Assembly (NCBI GenBank): GCA_002104895.1
Contig: MCFG01000002.1
Location: forward strand, 219,501-283,500
Length of the DNA: 64,000 nt
Direction of reading: 5' to 3'
Origin: Anaeromyces robustus
Lineage: Eukaryota; Neocallimastigomycota; Neocallimastigomycetes; Neocallimastigales; Neocallimastigaceae
Shown: in pieces, positions 42,575 through 52,574 of the stretch
Layout: every line of letters begins with the position of its first letter
How positions within the stretch are numbered: position 1 is the stretch's first letter
Translations under genes and position numbers: made by a program
The notes under the pieces: generated by a model
Told to the model about the DNA's origin: nothing
Seen by the model: the letters and a program-made list of their open reading frames with translations, nothing else
Databases searched by the model: none

Positions 42575-44414
42575 ATGCAAAGTCAAAATAATACTCCAAT
42601 CCCTCCAAGGGCTAATAATTATCCAATAGCACAAAATAATATTTGGAATGTTGGTCCTAATAGACCACCACCAAATAATGGTCAAATGTTTAATAATAAT
42701 CAACCACCACCAAATAGTGGACCAATGTTTAATAATAGACCTCCAATAAATCCTGGTCCAAATATTAATAATAGACCTCCAATAAATCCTGGTCCAAATA
42801 TTAATAATAGACCTCCAATATCCTGGTCCGAATAATAATAATAGACCTATTCCACCTAGAACTGGTGTATCTAATATTCCAAACCAACAACAACATTTTC
42901 AAGCACTGACACAAAATAATAGACCGTATCAAGGTCCATCTGGACCAAGAAATCCACAGTCACCCCCACCTCCATCAAGACAAGTATCATCAAATTCAAC
43001 AACATCTCCTTCAACACAAATAAATCAAAATATACCACAAATGCAAGGATTATCTAACCATAATCCTAATTCTAATGTACAAGTAAATTTACCTGGCCAA
43101 AATGTACAACAAAGAAGGGCATATTCACAAAAAGATTTACCAAATCCACCGCCTATTCCAAAGAAATCATCAACTTCTATATCTCATGGTGCTAATAGCA
43201 TAAAAACTAAATTTGCAAGTATTGGTAGAACTATTAGTACTTTAGGTCGAAAACAAGAAAAGAAAAGAAGAATGAGTCAGTTTGGTGGCATAAATGTAAA
43301 TAGTGCTTATAGAAATTCTATGATGCAAAAACCAGTTTTTGAAAGTCAACTTTTATTAAAACCACAAAATCCTAATTTCATTATTTCTTTGGGTATGATT
43401 GTTATGGTAGCTAGTGTGTCATTGGCTATTGCATTTGTAGCACTAAAAAATGGTGGTTTAACTGAAGCAAATATTTATGATATTTCAAAGGAAGATACTT
43501 TTGGTTTTATCTTTTTATCAATGTTTTTGGCTATCATTGCTTTAACTGGTTATATTGCTTATAATAGAAAGTGGACATCATTATTAATTACATATTGTGT
43601 ATTTATTGTGTTTGCATTTATTGTACAAATTATTATTATTTCATTGTTCTTACAAATTTACTTTAATCCAGTAAATAAAATGAGAGAGAAGTGGGTAAAT
43701 GTATTTACAGAAACGGAAAGACAAAATATACAAGTTAACTATGATTGTTGTGGTTTTCTTAGTATTCGTGATCATTCTGTAACAACTCCAAAATGTAGCC
43801 CAGATACAGGTTCTACACTTTTAAATGTAAGAGGTGGAAAAACTATGAACTCTTTTTCATATATTGATCTTAGTGTGAATTCTTTATATAAAAGACAAGA
43901 TGTAGTACAGGATCCAGCAGCAGCGCAACCCGTAGCACAAGATGCTGGAGCCCAGGATGCTGGAGCCCAAGCAGCACAGGATCCAGCAGCAGCACAACCC
44001 GTAGCACAAGATGCTGGAGCGCAAGATGCTGGAGCCCAAGCAGCACAGGATCCAGCAGCAGCGCAACCTGTAGCACAAGATACTGGAGCACAAGATGCTG
44101 GAGCCCAAGCAGGACAAACAGCAGGTGCTGATCCGAATACGACATTAAGTGCAGAAGAACAAAAAATGTTGGAATCACAAAAACAATCATATAAATGTAA
44201 TGATGAAGAAATATATAAAATGGAAGATGTTATGAGTGAAGGTTGTGCAAACATTATTATTAAAGCTGTAAAAAAAGGTTTATTACAATATATTTTAATT
44301 GAATGTGTTATGGCAATACTATTTATTGTTGCATTTTATTATGCTATACTTCATTTTAAAGAACAAATTGAAATTGAAAAGGAAATTGATTCTGCAAGAG
44401 CCACTTTTGGTTAA
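42575..44414 (+). CDS. Tetraspanin-like membrane protein with Pro-rich N-terminus
   Basis: The main frame (through 44414) has four membrane segments: FIISLGMIVMVASVSLAIAF, FGFIFLSMFLAIIALTGYIA, LLITYCVFIVFAFIVQIIII and LIECVMAILFIVAFYYAI. The large loop between segments 3 and 4 carries the tetraspanin hallmark CCG (NYDCCGFLS), plus PKCSP, YKCND and EGCANII cysteines. Inside that loop lie three Ala/Gln/Asp-rich repeats. The cytoplasmic N-terminus is Pro/Asn-rich, with NNRPPINPGPNI repeats and NPPPIPKK SH3-type sites. The frame starting at 42575 ends at 42835. The third copy of a 36-nt repeat is 2 nt shorter (around 42818-42822), and the downstream frame is open from there back to the repeat. 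So the gene appears to contain a 2-nt slip: a real mutation, a polymorphism, or a sequencing error. If translation instead begins at 43041, the product has 457 residues. Tetraspanins organise membrane microdomains. Confidence 0.82.
42700..42835 (+). repeat. 36-bp coding repeat in the tetraspanin N-terminus
   Basis: Units encoding NNRPPINPGPNI. Two full units are nearly identical; a third is 34 nt and shifts the frame. A related, more diverged unit (NNQPPPNSGPMF) precedes them. Confidence 0.9.
43911..44120 (+). repeat. 69-bp GC-rich coding minisatellite in the large loop
   Basis: Three units of 23 codons encoding QDPAAAQPVAQDAGAQDAGA plus QAA, with few differences between copies. GC content is plainly far above the rest of the window (GCAGCAGCGCAACCCGTAGC and the like). 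It lies within the extracellular loop between the CCG motif and the last loop cysteines. Confidence 0.95.
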
Positions 44415-44662
44415 TTTTTATTTTTTATAAATAAAATAATTTTCGATTATTTTAATTTTAAAATTATTAGTTATTATGGAATAAATTTTTTAACATATAT
44501 ACACAAAAAGGAACAAAGGAAAAAGAAAAAAAATTATAAAATTAAAATGAAAATAATTAGAACTAAAGAAGAGTAAATATAATTTATTTAAAAATAATAA
44601 ACAATAAAACTAAAAAAAGAATTAATAAATAGAAAAATTAAAATATGTAGAAGTTAAAAATA

Positions 44663-44694
<32 letters not shown>

Positions 44695-44726
44695 GAAAAA
44701 AAGAAAAAAAGAAAAAAAATAAAATA

Positions 44727-44798
44727 TAAAATAAAATAAAATAAAATAAAATAAAATAAAATAAAATAAAATAAAATAAAATAAAATAAAATAAAATA
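44727..44798. repeat. (AAAAT)n microsatellite
   Basis: About 14 pentanucleotide units. The same unit as in UTP12 intron 10. Confidence 0.95.
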
Positions 44799-44859
44799 AT
44801 AATAAAATACAATAAAATAAAAAATAAAATAGATAAAAAGAAATTTAAAAAGTTTCTTT

Positions 44860-44891
<32 letters not shown>

Positions 44892-45306
44892 TTTTTTCAG
44901 AATAGAAAAATAATTATTATTTAATAATTTTAATGAATAACCAACAAAACCAAAAAAAACAAACGAAATAAAAACAAAAAATATATAATATTAAAATTAT
45001 AAATAAAATAAATAAAATAAATAAATAAATAAAAAAATATATCAAAAATATATCAATATAAATACATATATCTAAAATATAATGTAAATTTTGAGTTTAT
45101 TATTTTTTTATTATATATTATAAAGTTTTTTTATTATTATGTTAAAATATAAATGAAAAACTTATTAATTATTATTATGGTAATTATAATATTAATTAAT
45201 ATTGAATGAAAAATAATAGAATAATAGTAAAAAAGAAATTAAAAAAATATTTTGTATTATAGAATTATTAAAAGTTAATTTTATTGGATCAAAATAATTT
45301 TAAAAA

Positions 45307-45314
45307 CCAATCAT
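45307..45314 (+). promoter_or_regulatory. CCAATCAT box upstream of eL41
   Basis: The octamer lies 93 bp before the eL41 start codon, in the same orientation as the gene. It matches the boxes of eS10, eL30 and UTP12. Confidence 0.5.
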
Positions 45315-45399
45315 TAAATAGTATTATTAAATACCGTATGTATTTAAGAAATTTAATAATTCCATACATTTTGTTCTTCCTTTTAGCTTATTGTTAAAA

Positions 45400-45632
45400 A
45401 TGAGAGATAAGGTAAAAATTATGAAGAAATTTAATAAAATTTAATAAAATTTGAAATGAAATAAAATGAAATAAAAGGAAATAAAAAAAATATTTGATAG
45501 ATGAGTTATTAATAATACAATTTTTTTTTTAATAAATTTTAAAAATTATTGTTATAAAATAAATAGTGGAGAAAGAAGAGACAGAGAAGATTAAAGCGTA
45601 AGAGAAGAAAGATGAGAGCCAGATCCAAATAA
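45400..45632 (+). CDS. RPL41: Ribosomal protein eL41 (25 residues)
   Basis: Two exons: 45400-45411 (ATG AGA GAT AAG, then GTAAAA) and 45567-45632 (after AAATAG). They give MRDK joined to [20 protein letters not shown] and a final K. This matches eL41 almost residue for residue (human [20 protein letters not shown] RQRSK), including the total length of 25. Known role: the smallest ribosomal protein, on the large subunit at the bridge between subunits. The split after codon 4 and the tiny first exon make it easy to miss. Residue 3 is Asp where animals and yeast have Ala. A TTTTAG acceptor-like site 13 nt before the start may mark a leader intron. The gene lies alone between tetraspanin and the SANT gene. 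The call is firm because the second exon cannot be explained otherwise. Confidence 0.93.
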
Positions 45633-46195
45633 GCTGCTCAAGATTCTATATAGCTTCTCCAAAGATGAATGTAATCTACGATTATTGAAATTTTTGAAAA
45701 ATGCTACATCGAAATCGTCGCGTAAATCGACAGTATTAAGTGCATTCTCTTGTTTACTAAAGTATTTTTTGACTTCTAAACGATCATGTGATACACAATA
45801 TTACATATACGTTAAAGTTTTAAATTCTAAAATAAACGATCATTTGATACGCTAAACTAAAAATACAAAAATAATATTTAAAATGACTTGTGCATAAATT
45901 TAACAATTTTGGTGTTTTTTTTATAAATAATGGTGTTAAAAAGAATTTATAAAATTATACTCATATTTTTTATTAATAATTTATTAATAATAAAAAGAAA
46001 CAAGGGTTAAATTATTGTAGTATTTTTTTTTTTATTTTATGGTATATTAATTCTAGTCTAAAAAAAATGGTATTTTATAATGTATTATTTTTTATTTACA
46101 TTAAAACTTTTTTATTATATACATTTTTTTTAAATAAGTATTTTTATTATTTTTTAATAATAGAATTTTTATTAATTAATTTTATATTTTTATTT
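45633..46195. other. eL41 3' flank and convergent intergenic region
   Basis: The first 220 bases are unusually complex for this genome (for example CGAAATCGTCGCGTAAATCG) and probably are the eL41 3' UTR. They hold an 18-bp near-perfect direct repeat. The rest is T-rich. Confidence 0.55.
45777..45850. repeat. 18-bp direct repeat, 56 bp apart
   Basis: TAAACGATCATGTGATAC at 45777-45794 and TAAACGATCATTTGATAC at 45833-45850 differ at one base. The core ATCATnTGAT is close to palindromic. It is in the presumed 3' UTR or just beyond it. Confidence 0.85.
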
Positions 46196-46817
46196 TTATA
46201 TATTTTTTTTCTTATTTTTTCTTTGTGTTATTTTATATTCTTTATGGACTTTCCAGTTCGGTATATTAAATTTATTCTTATAATAATAATGTATTATTTC
46301 TGAAGTTTTCCGTGGAAATATCATATTTTCTCTTTGCATAATAATATTCGTTGAAGGATCATCTTTTTTTATGTTATGGACTAGCTGATGAATGTAATTA
46401 TTATTTAAATTAGGTAAGGCTTGACATTGAAAAACTTTTTTTTCCATATTTTTTTTCGAGGATAATGAAGTGATTGAAGCAATAATATTATTATTTTTGG
46501 TTTCTTCTATAATCTTTATTTTCTTTTTTTTTAGAAAAGAATGAGGAATTAATACGGTAGTAGCTTTATTTTCAAATTCTTTAGCTATTTTATGAAAATT
46601 TTTACCAATAGTATTATAAAGATAATTAAATAAATCCTTTTCTGCTTCTGTCCAAGCTGGTTCTTCATAGTGAAAATCTTCATATTGTTTATATTGTTTT
46701 TTCGATTCATGATACAGTTCTGCAGATAAAATATTAATTTGCGGCTTTTGATGGACCGATGTGGAATTATAGAATTCTGGAAGATAATAGGGTTGACAAA
46801 CTTTAGCAATAATACTT

Positions 46818-46864
<47 letters not shown>

Positions 46865-47149
46865 TAATTTATTAACATTATTGTCATTATTTGTATTGTT
46901 AATATTGTATTTTTCCTTTTTTTGTTGATAAATATAATCTGCCAATTTTTTCACATTTAGTTCTCGATTATTAAATTTTTCTACATAATTTCTATTGGGA
47001 TAAAAACAAATAGGTTCAACAGCTGCCATTTTTACCATATTATATGGAAAATTTTCACTATAAGGCTTTTGATAAAAGTTTATATCATTTTCATTATATA
47101 TAATTTCTTTTTTATTGTTAATCTTTATTTCCTTTTTATTATTATCCAT
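46196..47149 (-). CDS. ELM2/SANT-like chromatin protein with split SANT
   Basis: One exon, 317 residues. After a Lys/Asn-rich start and an Asn run (about 15), the segment IIAKVCQPYYLPEFYNST resembles the opening of an ELM2 domain. Next comes EPAWTEAEKDLFNYLYNTIG plus KNFHKIAKEF, the first two helices of a SANT domain. The third helix, PRKTSEIIHYYYKNKF, appears only about 85 residues later. The insert is Lys/Asn-rich and also contains a hydrophobic patch. SANT domains in ELM2-SANT proteins recruit histone deacetylases or read histone tails, so a nuclear corepressor role is likely for the family. No better family is recognised. An unspliced intron was considered: the insert is open in frame, and no donor/acceptor pair I tried joins the two halves cleanly. 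Confidence 0.75.
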
Positions 47150-48819
47150 TATTATTCAAAATATTATAATATTTAATATTAAATTATTATTATTATTTTT
47201 TAAAAAAGATAGTTTATTCAAAAACAATTATTAATATTGTTTTATTATTAAATTATTTCAATATTATTAATTTTAAATTTATTGATTTTAAAAAGATAGT
47301 TTTATTTAAAACAATTATTATTTATTATTTAAAAAATAATAAGAGAAAATATATCTATAATAGTCTACAGTATGTGATTATTAAATAAGTAAATAATTAA
47401 ATGACTGGTAAAGTCTTTTTAATTTTTTTTTTTTTTTTTCATATATTAATATAATTTATAGAATTATTTTAGATAGGAATTATTTAATAAAATAATATTA
47501 TTAAATATATAAATTTCAATTTAGATTTTATTAGAATCCATATTATAACATAACTTTTAATTATATTATTTATATATTTTTATAGAAAACTATTAAGTAT
47601 AGAAGAAAAATAAAAAAAAAAAATTATTTTAATTATTAAAATTTATTATATCAAATTAAAATTAAAAGATAATTAAATTAATATACCAATTATAATACAT
47701 TTATCTTATATATAATTTTAATTATGTTTTAATTAATAAATAAATTCTTTTCTATAATAATATTTTATAAATATTTCAAATTATATGTAATCAAACTTTA
47801 ATATCTTTTATTTTATTTTATTTTTTTTTTATTTTTTTTTTTTTTGGATAATGTATTATTATTAATCGCTTAAATAATATATATATAGTTAATGATTATT
47901 AAAATAAAATTTTAAAATAGAGTAAATAAAGAATTTTTACAATAGAAAGGATTATATTAATATATGTATATATAATGTATATATACAATTCAGCGCAATT
48001 TATTAATAGCCGTTAATTTTTTAAAGAAGTAATTCAATACTTATAATATCAATTATTTCTATATTTTTTTATATATAATTTTATCTAAATTAAAAATTTT
48101 GACAATTTATTAATTCGTCTTGTAACTTTTTAATGACATAAAAATGTGGACTTGAACTTAATAAGTATTTTATATATTCATTGCATATTAATTTTTATAT
48201 AATAACAATTTAAAATAAATGAATAAATAAAAAATTAAATAAATATTCTTAATAATTTTTCTTTGTTTTTATATAAATATTTTTTTTTCCAATAATCTTT
48301 AAAAATTGTTATTTTCATATTATTTTCTTTTATATTAATATAATATCCCAGATTTTATAAAAAAAAATATAGTTATTATACTATTTTTACCAAATAACAC
48401 AAAAATTACATATATACTTTAAATGTATTTTATACCATGTTTAAAATTAATTTTCTTCACTAATAATTAATCATTTATTTGGAATTAAAATATAATGTAA
48501 AATATCAGTGTTTTTGGTTAATAAATATAATATTTAAGAAATGATATATATATATTATATTATATAAAATTAAAATATTGAAGATTAAAATTTTATTTAT
48601 CTTATATTTATTTTTCCTTTTTTTTTTTTTTTTTTTCTTTCTTTCTTTTTTTTTTTAAGCTTTTAATTATATATTATTGGGAGTTTTATATATTATAGAA
48701 AATAATAAAAATATTCTTATGTGGTTTATTATATGATATTACTTATGTTTATTTATTTCAATATTATTAATATAAAATGAGTTGATATGATTATAATCAT
48801 TTTTTGTATTTTTTCTTTT

Positions 48820-48862
<43 letters not shown>

Positions 48863-49812
48863 GTACAAAAAAAATGACAATTATATTAAATAAACTTTAA
48901 TTTGTTTTGGTAAAAACAAAAAAATATATAAACAATTTTAATATATTAAATTTTAATTTTTTTAAAAAAAAATTTATTTATAAAAAAAAAAAAAAATTTA
49001 AAAAAAAAATATTATATTTTTACCAAATTATTTTATATATTTATTTTTTTGTATAGGGATAAAAGAAAATAAAATTATAAAACTATATTTTTTATCATTT
49101 AAAATAAATTCTTTTTTATTGTTTTCCTATTTTTTAAATTATTATTATTTTTCTATTTTTATTATATTTCTTTATACTTTAATCAATGAAAACCTTTTAA
49201 AATTTTCTATTTTAAATAAAAACATATATCATCATAAAAATAAAATATTTGTCTTCTTCCAGCCAAGATTGTATTATTTGCTAAAAAATGTATGTGTTAT
49301 TATTTATCTTAAGTATTATTATAAAATAAAAAAAAATTAGAGAAAATAAATATGTTATAAAAAAAATAAACATAGATGGAAAAATATATTAATAGTTGTA
49401 TTTAATCCACTTTTGTTGTAGTGTTAAATAAGTGATTATTAATAATATTAAAAACATATTTCAAAATTTTTTTATAAATAAAATTAAAATAAGAATACAA
49501 AAATTTAGGAAGATAACAAGTTTAAATTAAATAAAATAAAAATATATTAATATTATGTGAGATTAAAATTATTTTTATTTAAATATAAAAACAATGATTA
49601 TATATATATATATTAATAATTGTTTATATACATATACGCTTTCTATTGTATGTTATTTTTTTCATTTTTTTTTTTTAAAAGAATAGTAAAATATATTAAT
49701 TTTATTGTTCATATTTTTTTTGTAAATAATAATAGAAAAGAAGTTGCCTTTATCCTTTATTCTTAAACTTTTTCATATTAATAGAAAAAAATATTTAATA
49801 ATAACACCAATA
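47150..49812. other. 2.7-kb AT-rich divergent intergenic region
   Basis: Promoters of the SANT gene (-) and the EF-hand gene (+). Poly-T tracts at 47430-47449, 48616-48645 and 48817-48857. No gene seen; the frame at 49119-49340 is an artefact. Confidence 0.6.
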
Positions 49813-50876
49813 ATGGGAGGTCAAACTGAGGAATACGAAAGTCTTTCTAAAATATCACATTGTAAGTTCAATGAATGGAATGATATTTAATTATTATTAT
49901 TTGTTTGGATGATATTTATTTTAAGTAATTAATAAATATATTCTTTATATTAATATCTAATAATATATAGTTTCTGAAGATGAGATTCAGAAATTAAATG
50001 AAAAATTTAGTAAAGTATCTGATTCAAATCATGAAATTAAAAAATCACAATTTATGGAGGTATTATTATTATGTTATAAATATATATAATAAATATGTAC
50101 TAATTATTTATATTATCCATTATGCATATAAAGATTATGACATGTCATGTAGAAAGTTTTTCAAATAAATCAAAACAATTATTCTTACAAAGACTTTTTG
50201 ATGCTTTTGATGAAAATCATAATGATAGTATTGATTTTAGAGAATTTATTAAAGGACTTTCAATTATTTTGAAAGGAAGTACAGATGAAAAAATGGAATG
50301 TACGTTATTGATATTATTATCCTTTATTATTATTTTATTTCATTGCGTATTAATTGTAATAATATAAATATAATATTATTATCTAGTATCATTTAAAATT
50401 TATGATATTAACCATAAAGGATATTTAACAAGGAAAGAATTAGAAAATTTCACTTGTTATATGGTAAAAATACATAATTAAATTATTACACTGTTATTAC
50501 TTCAAAACTTAACTTTTTTTCTTTATATTATTAATAATTAAAATGAAATATATTTTAAATTTTGTATATATATATAAAGTATAAAACATTATATCCTGAT
50601 GATGAAGGTGGTGAACAAAAAATGAAGGACATGGTACAATGTTTATTTGAAGATTTAGATGTTGATGGAAATGAACAACTGGTATTAATATTTAATATAG
50701 TATATAATATTTTATACAATTTAAAAAAATTAAAATTTTAACATAAATTATTTTAAATATATGTTAATATATGGGAATAACAATAAAAATAGGAAATATC
50801 TGAATTTAAACTTGGTGCATTAAAAGAACCAATTATTGTTGATTTCTTAGAAATCTTTTTAAAAGATGAACAATAA
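49813..50876 (+). CDS. Myristoylatable EF-hand protein of the calcineurin B/NCS superfamily
   Basis: Six exons: 49813-49861, 49971-50059, 50134-50299, 50387-50463, 50580-50681 and 50793-50876, giving 188 residues with frame kept throughout. It starts MGGQTEEYESLSK, a plausible N-myristoylation signal (Gly2). The first EF-hand is degenerate. The second loop is DENHNDSIDFRE (good ligands). The third is DINHKGYLTRKE (Lys at position 5, perhaps weak). The fourth is DVDGNEQLEISE (good). The segment KGSTDEKMELSFKIYDINHK is typical of the calcineurin B/CBL/calaxin/NCS group. It would act as a Ca2+ sensor at membranes or as a regulatory subunit. Calaxin, a flagellar dynein regulator, is one candidate, since gut-fungal zoospores are flagellated. 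The calcineurin B subunit itself is less likely from the first EF-hand. Subfamily not decided. Confidence 0.88.
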
Positions 50877-50914
50877 AATATAATTATAATTATTTTCATA
50901 AATGGATTATTTTT

Positions 50915-51030
50915 TATAATTAATAAATCTGCTGTAACACAATATCTAGATAATAAAATTTAAACATAATATATATATATGTTTTTATGTAATTAATTTA
51001 TTTCTGTTATAATTAATAAATCTGCTGTAA
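50915..51030. repeat. 24-bp direct repeat in 3' flank
   Basis: TTATAATTAATAAATCTGCT followed by GTAA occurs at about 50915-50937 and again at 51007-51030. Copies are practically identical and start about 40 bp after the EF-hand stop codon. A duplicated 3' UTR or poly(A)-site segment is likely. Confidence 0.85.
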
Positions 51031-51562
51031 TATTTTATTGTAGTAAATATATATAAATAAAAATATGTTATAATATCTAAATATAATAATATTAAACTCA
51101 TTAATATTTTATATTATTCCAAATTAACATTAAATAAAATTAATATTAATTTAAATTGTTAATAAAAAAAAAAGATAATTATATAGATAATATTTTTTTA
51201 TTCTATAATATTTATTATATATATTATTAATTATCAATCCAAGGTATAAAAAAATTTAAAATTTATAAAAGTTAATAATATTTAATTATTAATTTTTAAA
51301 ATATTTAAAATTATCGAACTTTGTTATTTTTTATTTCAGTTTTTTTAATTTTTAAAGGAAAGGAATATTTTATCCATGTATATGATGTTAATGTTAACAA
51401 GCAAATTTATACATATATACCATATAATTTAAAAATATCATTTTCAAGCCACAAAATAAAAGCAAAATAACAATTTCAAAAAAAATTTAAATTTTATTTC
51501 AAAAAATAATATATTATACTAATATATTAGAATATAATGTTTCAATTTGGCGTAAATGAAAT

Positions 51563-51570
51563 CCAATCAT
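51563..51570 (+). promoter_or_regulatory. CCAATCAT box upstream of eL30
   Basis: Same octamer and orientation as in the other ribosomal genes, about 148 bp before the putative leader donor site at 51711. Confidence 0.5.
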
Positions 51571-51710
51571 TGATCAATAAATCCAACCAAATATATTTTT
51601 AAGTGTGGCTAAGTTTATAATAGAATCGTCAAACTAAATTAGGTATTTCCTCCTTTTTAGTTTAATAAAAAATTCCTTGTGTTCGTTTATTAGACGTTCA
51701 GGAAATTAAT

Positions 51711-52136
51711 GTAAGATTTTTATTAATGATTTATGAATTGTTTTTTTATATGTATAATGCTGTGAATATATATGATATTATGTTATGTTATTGTTTTTAT
51801 TTGTTAAATATATATAATATAGATGAAAATATCATTTATTATGATAAATAACATTAAAATAATGATGGATGCGTTGTAGTAATATCGGATGTCAAATGAA
51901 TGATAAAAGTTGAATTGAAAATATGGAATACCAATTTTATTTATTAAGAATTAAATTTGATCAATTGTATATTTTACCATACAGTAATAATAATTAGGAT
52001 TAATGTAGAATCAAAATAATTAGATAAAAACATGAATAATAATATGGATAATGGATGAATAGTTCAAATAAAAAATTATATAAAAAAAAAGTCAGATATT
52101 AAATTATTATATATATATTATTTAAATTAATAATAG
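51711..52136 (+). other. Probable 5' UTR intron of eL30
   Basis: Donor AAT|GTAAGA and acceptor AATAG|AACA directly before the ATG at 52141. The acceptor-to-start layout is the same as in the eS10 gene. No snoRNA boxes could be recognised inside with confidence. Confidence 0.55.
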
Positions 52137-52140
52137 AACA

Positions 52141-52574
52141 ATGGCTGCCCAAAAGAAGTCTAAGAAGTCTATTGAATCCATTAACTCCCGTCTTGCTCTT
52201 GTCATGAAGAGTGGTAAGTACTCTCTTGGTTACAAGCAAACCTTAAAGACTCTTCGTCAAGGAAAGTCCAAGTTAGTTATCATCTCCGGTAACTGCCCAC
52301 CACTCAGAAAATCTGAACTCGAATACTACGCTATGCTTTCTAAGACTGGTGTTCACCACTACAATGGAAGTAAGTATAAAATAAAAAAAATATAATTAAT
52401 AAAAAAAAATGAAAATATAAAGTTTTAAAATACTTATTTAAATTATAATAATATAAAAATTATAATAATAAAGACAATATCGATCTTGGTACTGCTTGTG
52501 GTAAATACTTCCGTGTTGGTGTCTTATCTATCACTGATGCTGGTGACTCTGATATCATTAAGTCCCAAGAATAA
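52141..52574 (+). CDS. RPL30: Ribosomal protein eL30
   Basis: Two exons, 52141-52369 and 52474-52574, giving 109 residues, the usual length. It starts [20 protein letters not shown] and continues [40 protein letters not shown], then [20 protein letters not shown] and [20 protein letters not shown], all matching eL30. Known role: large-subunit protein with an L7Ae-like RNA-binding fold that binds kink-turns. In yeast it regulates its own pre-mRNA splicing by binding near the first exon. Whether the leader intron here serves this is unknown. Codon use is strongly biased to C-ending codons (AAG, ATC, GTC, CTC), the mark of a top-expressed gene in this genome. Confidence 0.97.

Larger units (their letters stand above)
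44415..45399. other. Tetraspanin-eL41 intergenic region
   Basis: Contains poly-A (about 44670-44695), an (AAAAT)n run and poly-T (44856-44897), then AT-rich filler and the eL41 promoter with a CCAATCAT box at 45307. Confidence 0.6.
50877..52140. other. EF-hand/eL30 intergenic region and eL30 leader
   Basis: 3' flank of the EF-hand gene with a 24-bp direct repeat, then the eL30 promoter. Around 51540-51715 the sequence is less AT-rich, with a CCAATCAT box (51563) and the likely first, non-coding exon. A probable leader intron occupies 51711-52136. Confidence 0.6.

Noticed and set aside
43772-44254. Minus-strand Cys/Ala-rich frame opposite the tetraspanin repeat
   Set aside because: It is the antisense of the GC-rich Ala/Gln/Asp repeat; the plus strand explains the region through tetraspanin motifs.
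49119-49340. 73-residue open frame with hydrophobic start
   Set aside because: Composition is that of A/T filler; no motif and no nearby splice continuation.
51711-52136. Possible C/D snoRNA in the eL30 leader intron
   Set aside because: AATGATGGATG resembles a C box, but no convincing D box (CTGA) or terminal stem could be found.
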